A DNA stretch of 64,000 bases from assembly GCA_905198835.1 (NCBI GenBank), contig CAJKDY010000001.1, forward strand, positions 1 to 64,000, given 5' to 3'. Within the stretch, counting starts at the first letter, position 1. The text below holds more notes on this DNA, generated by a model, which saw nothing but the letters and a program-made list of their open reading frames with translations, did not search any database and was not told where the DNA came from. The DNA is not shown here. This DNA comes from an uncultured Eubacteriales bacterium. GTDB lineage: Bacteria; Bacillota; Clostridia; Oscillospirales; Oscillospiraceae.

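Overview
The window looks like chromosome from a GC-rich, low-TTA/CTA Firmicute of the gut Clostridia (Oscillospirales type; I infer the rank only). Evidence: an N-terminally extended L27 next to its processing protease Prp, the rplU-prp-rpmA-obg order, a single-chain clostridial PurL, a DUF1836 protein, pyruvate phosphate dikinase, ThrE-type exporters split into two genes, and several secreted proteins with the same MKK(K/R)V-x-SLALAL signal peptide, one of them carrying SLH cell-wall anchoring repeats.

Layout. 1-55: 3' end of a tRNA-Thr(GGT) with terminator. 114-4301: a divergent XRE regulator and a three-gene secreted/surface operon. 4388-5851 (minus): a TetR regulator and a membrane protein that looks like a YugP-type zinc metallopeptidase whose HExxH site has been lost; the tetR promoter is a perfect consensus promoter over a palindrome. 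6133-15102 (plus): DUF1836 and DegV proteins, prmA with a metallophosphoesterase, a Ca2+-type P-ATPase, and ppdK. 15475-19764 (minus): obg, rpmA, prp, rplU with a leader and strong promoter, a small membrane protein and an RlmD-type rRNA methyltransferase. 20078-32362 (plus): secA, a PgeF-type multicopper-oxidase-like protein, a family-5 solute-binding lipoprotein, purL, a split threonine/serine exporter, a HAD nucleotidase, an SGNH hydrolase and a small lipoprotein.

32767 to the end of the window (and beyond) is one uninterrupted reading frame of more than 10,400 codons. It encodes a secreted giant protein. After a signal peptide and an acidic N-terminal region of about 800 residues it consists of RCC1-type beta-propeller blades. 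Read by eye, the blades fall into eleven successive blocks of seven, each block long enough for one seven-bladed propeller, separated by Ig-like (BIG2-like) spacers that resemble one another. The first blade of every block is alike, so the array seems to have grown by copying a whole spacer-plus-propeller unit. Several propellers carry inserts, some of them cysteine-rich and zinc-ribbon-like. The C-terminus, and so the mode of anchoring, lies outside the window.

A second unusual element is a roughly 119-bp intergenic sequence present twice (upstream of the DUF1836 gene and upstream of secA). It folds into three consecutive hairpins whose arms differ between copies by compensatory changes, and it carries extended -10 promoter sequences in its arms.

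No insertion sequence, CRISPR array, prophage or rRNA was seen.
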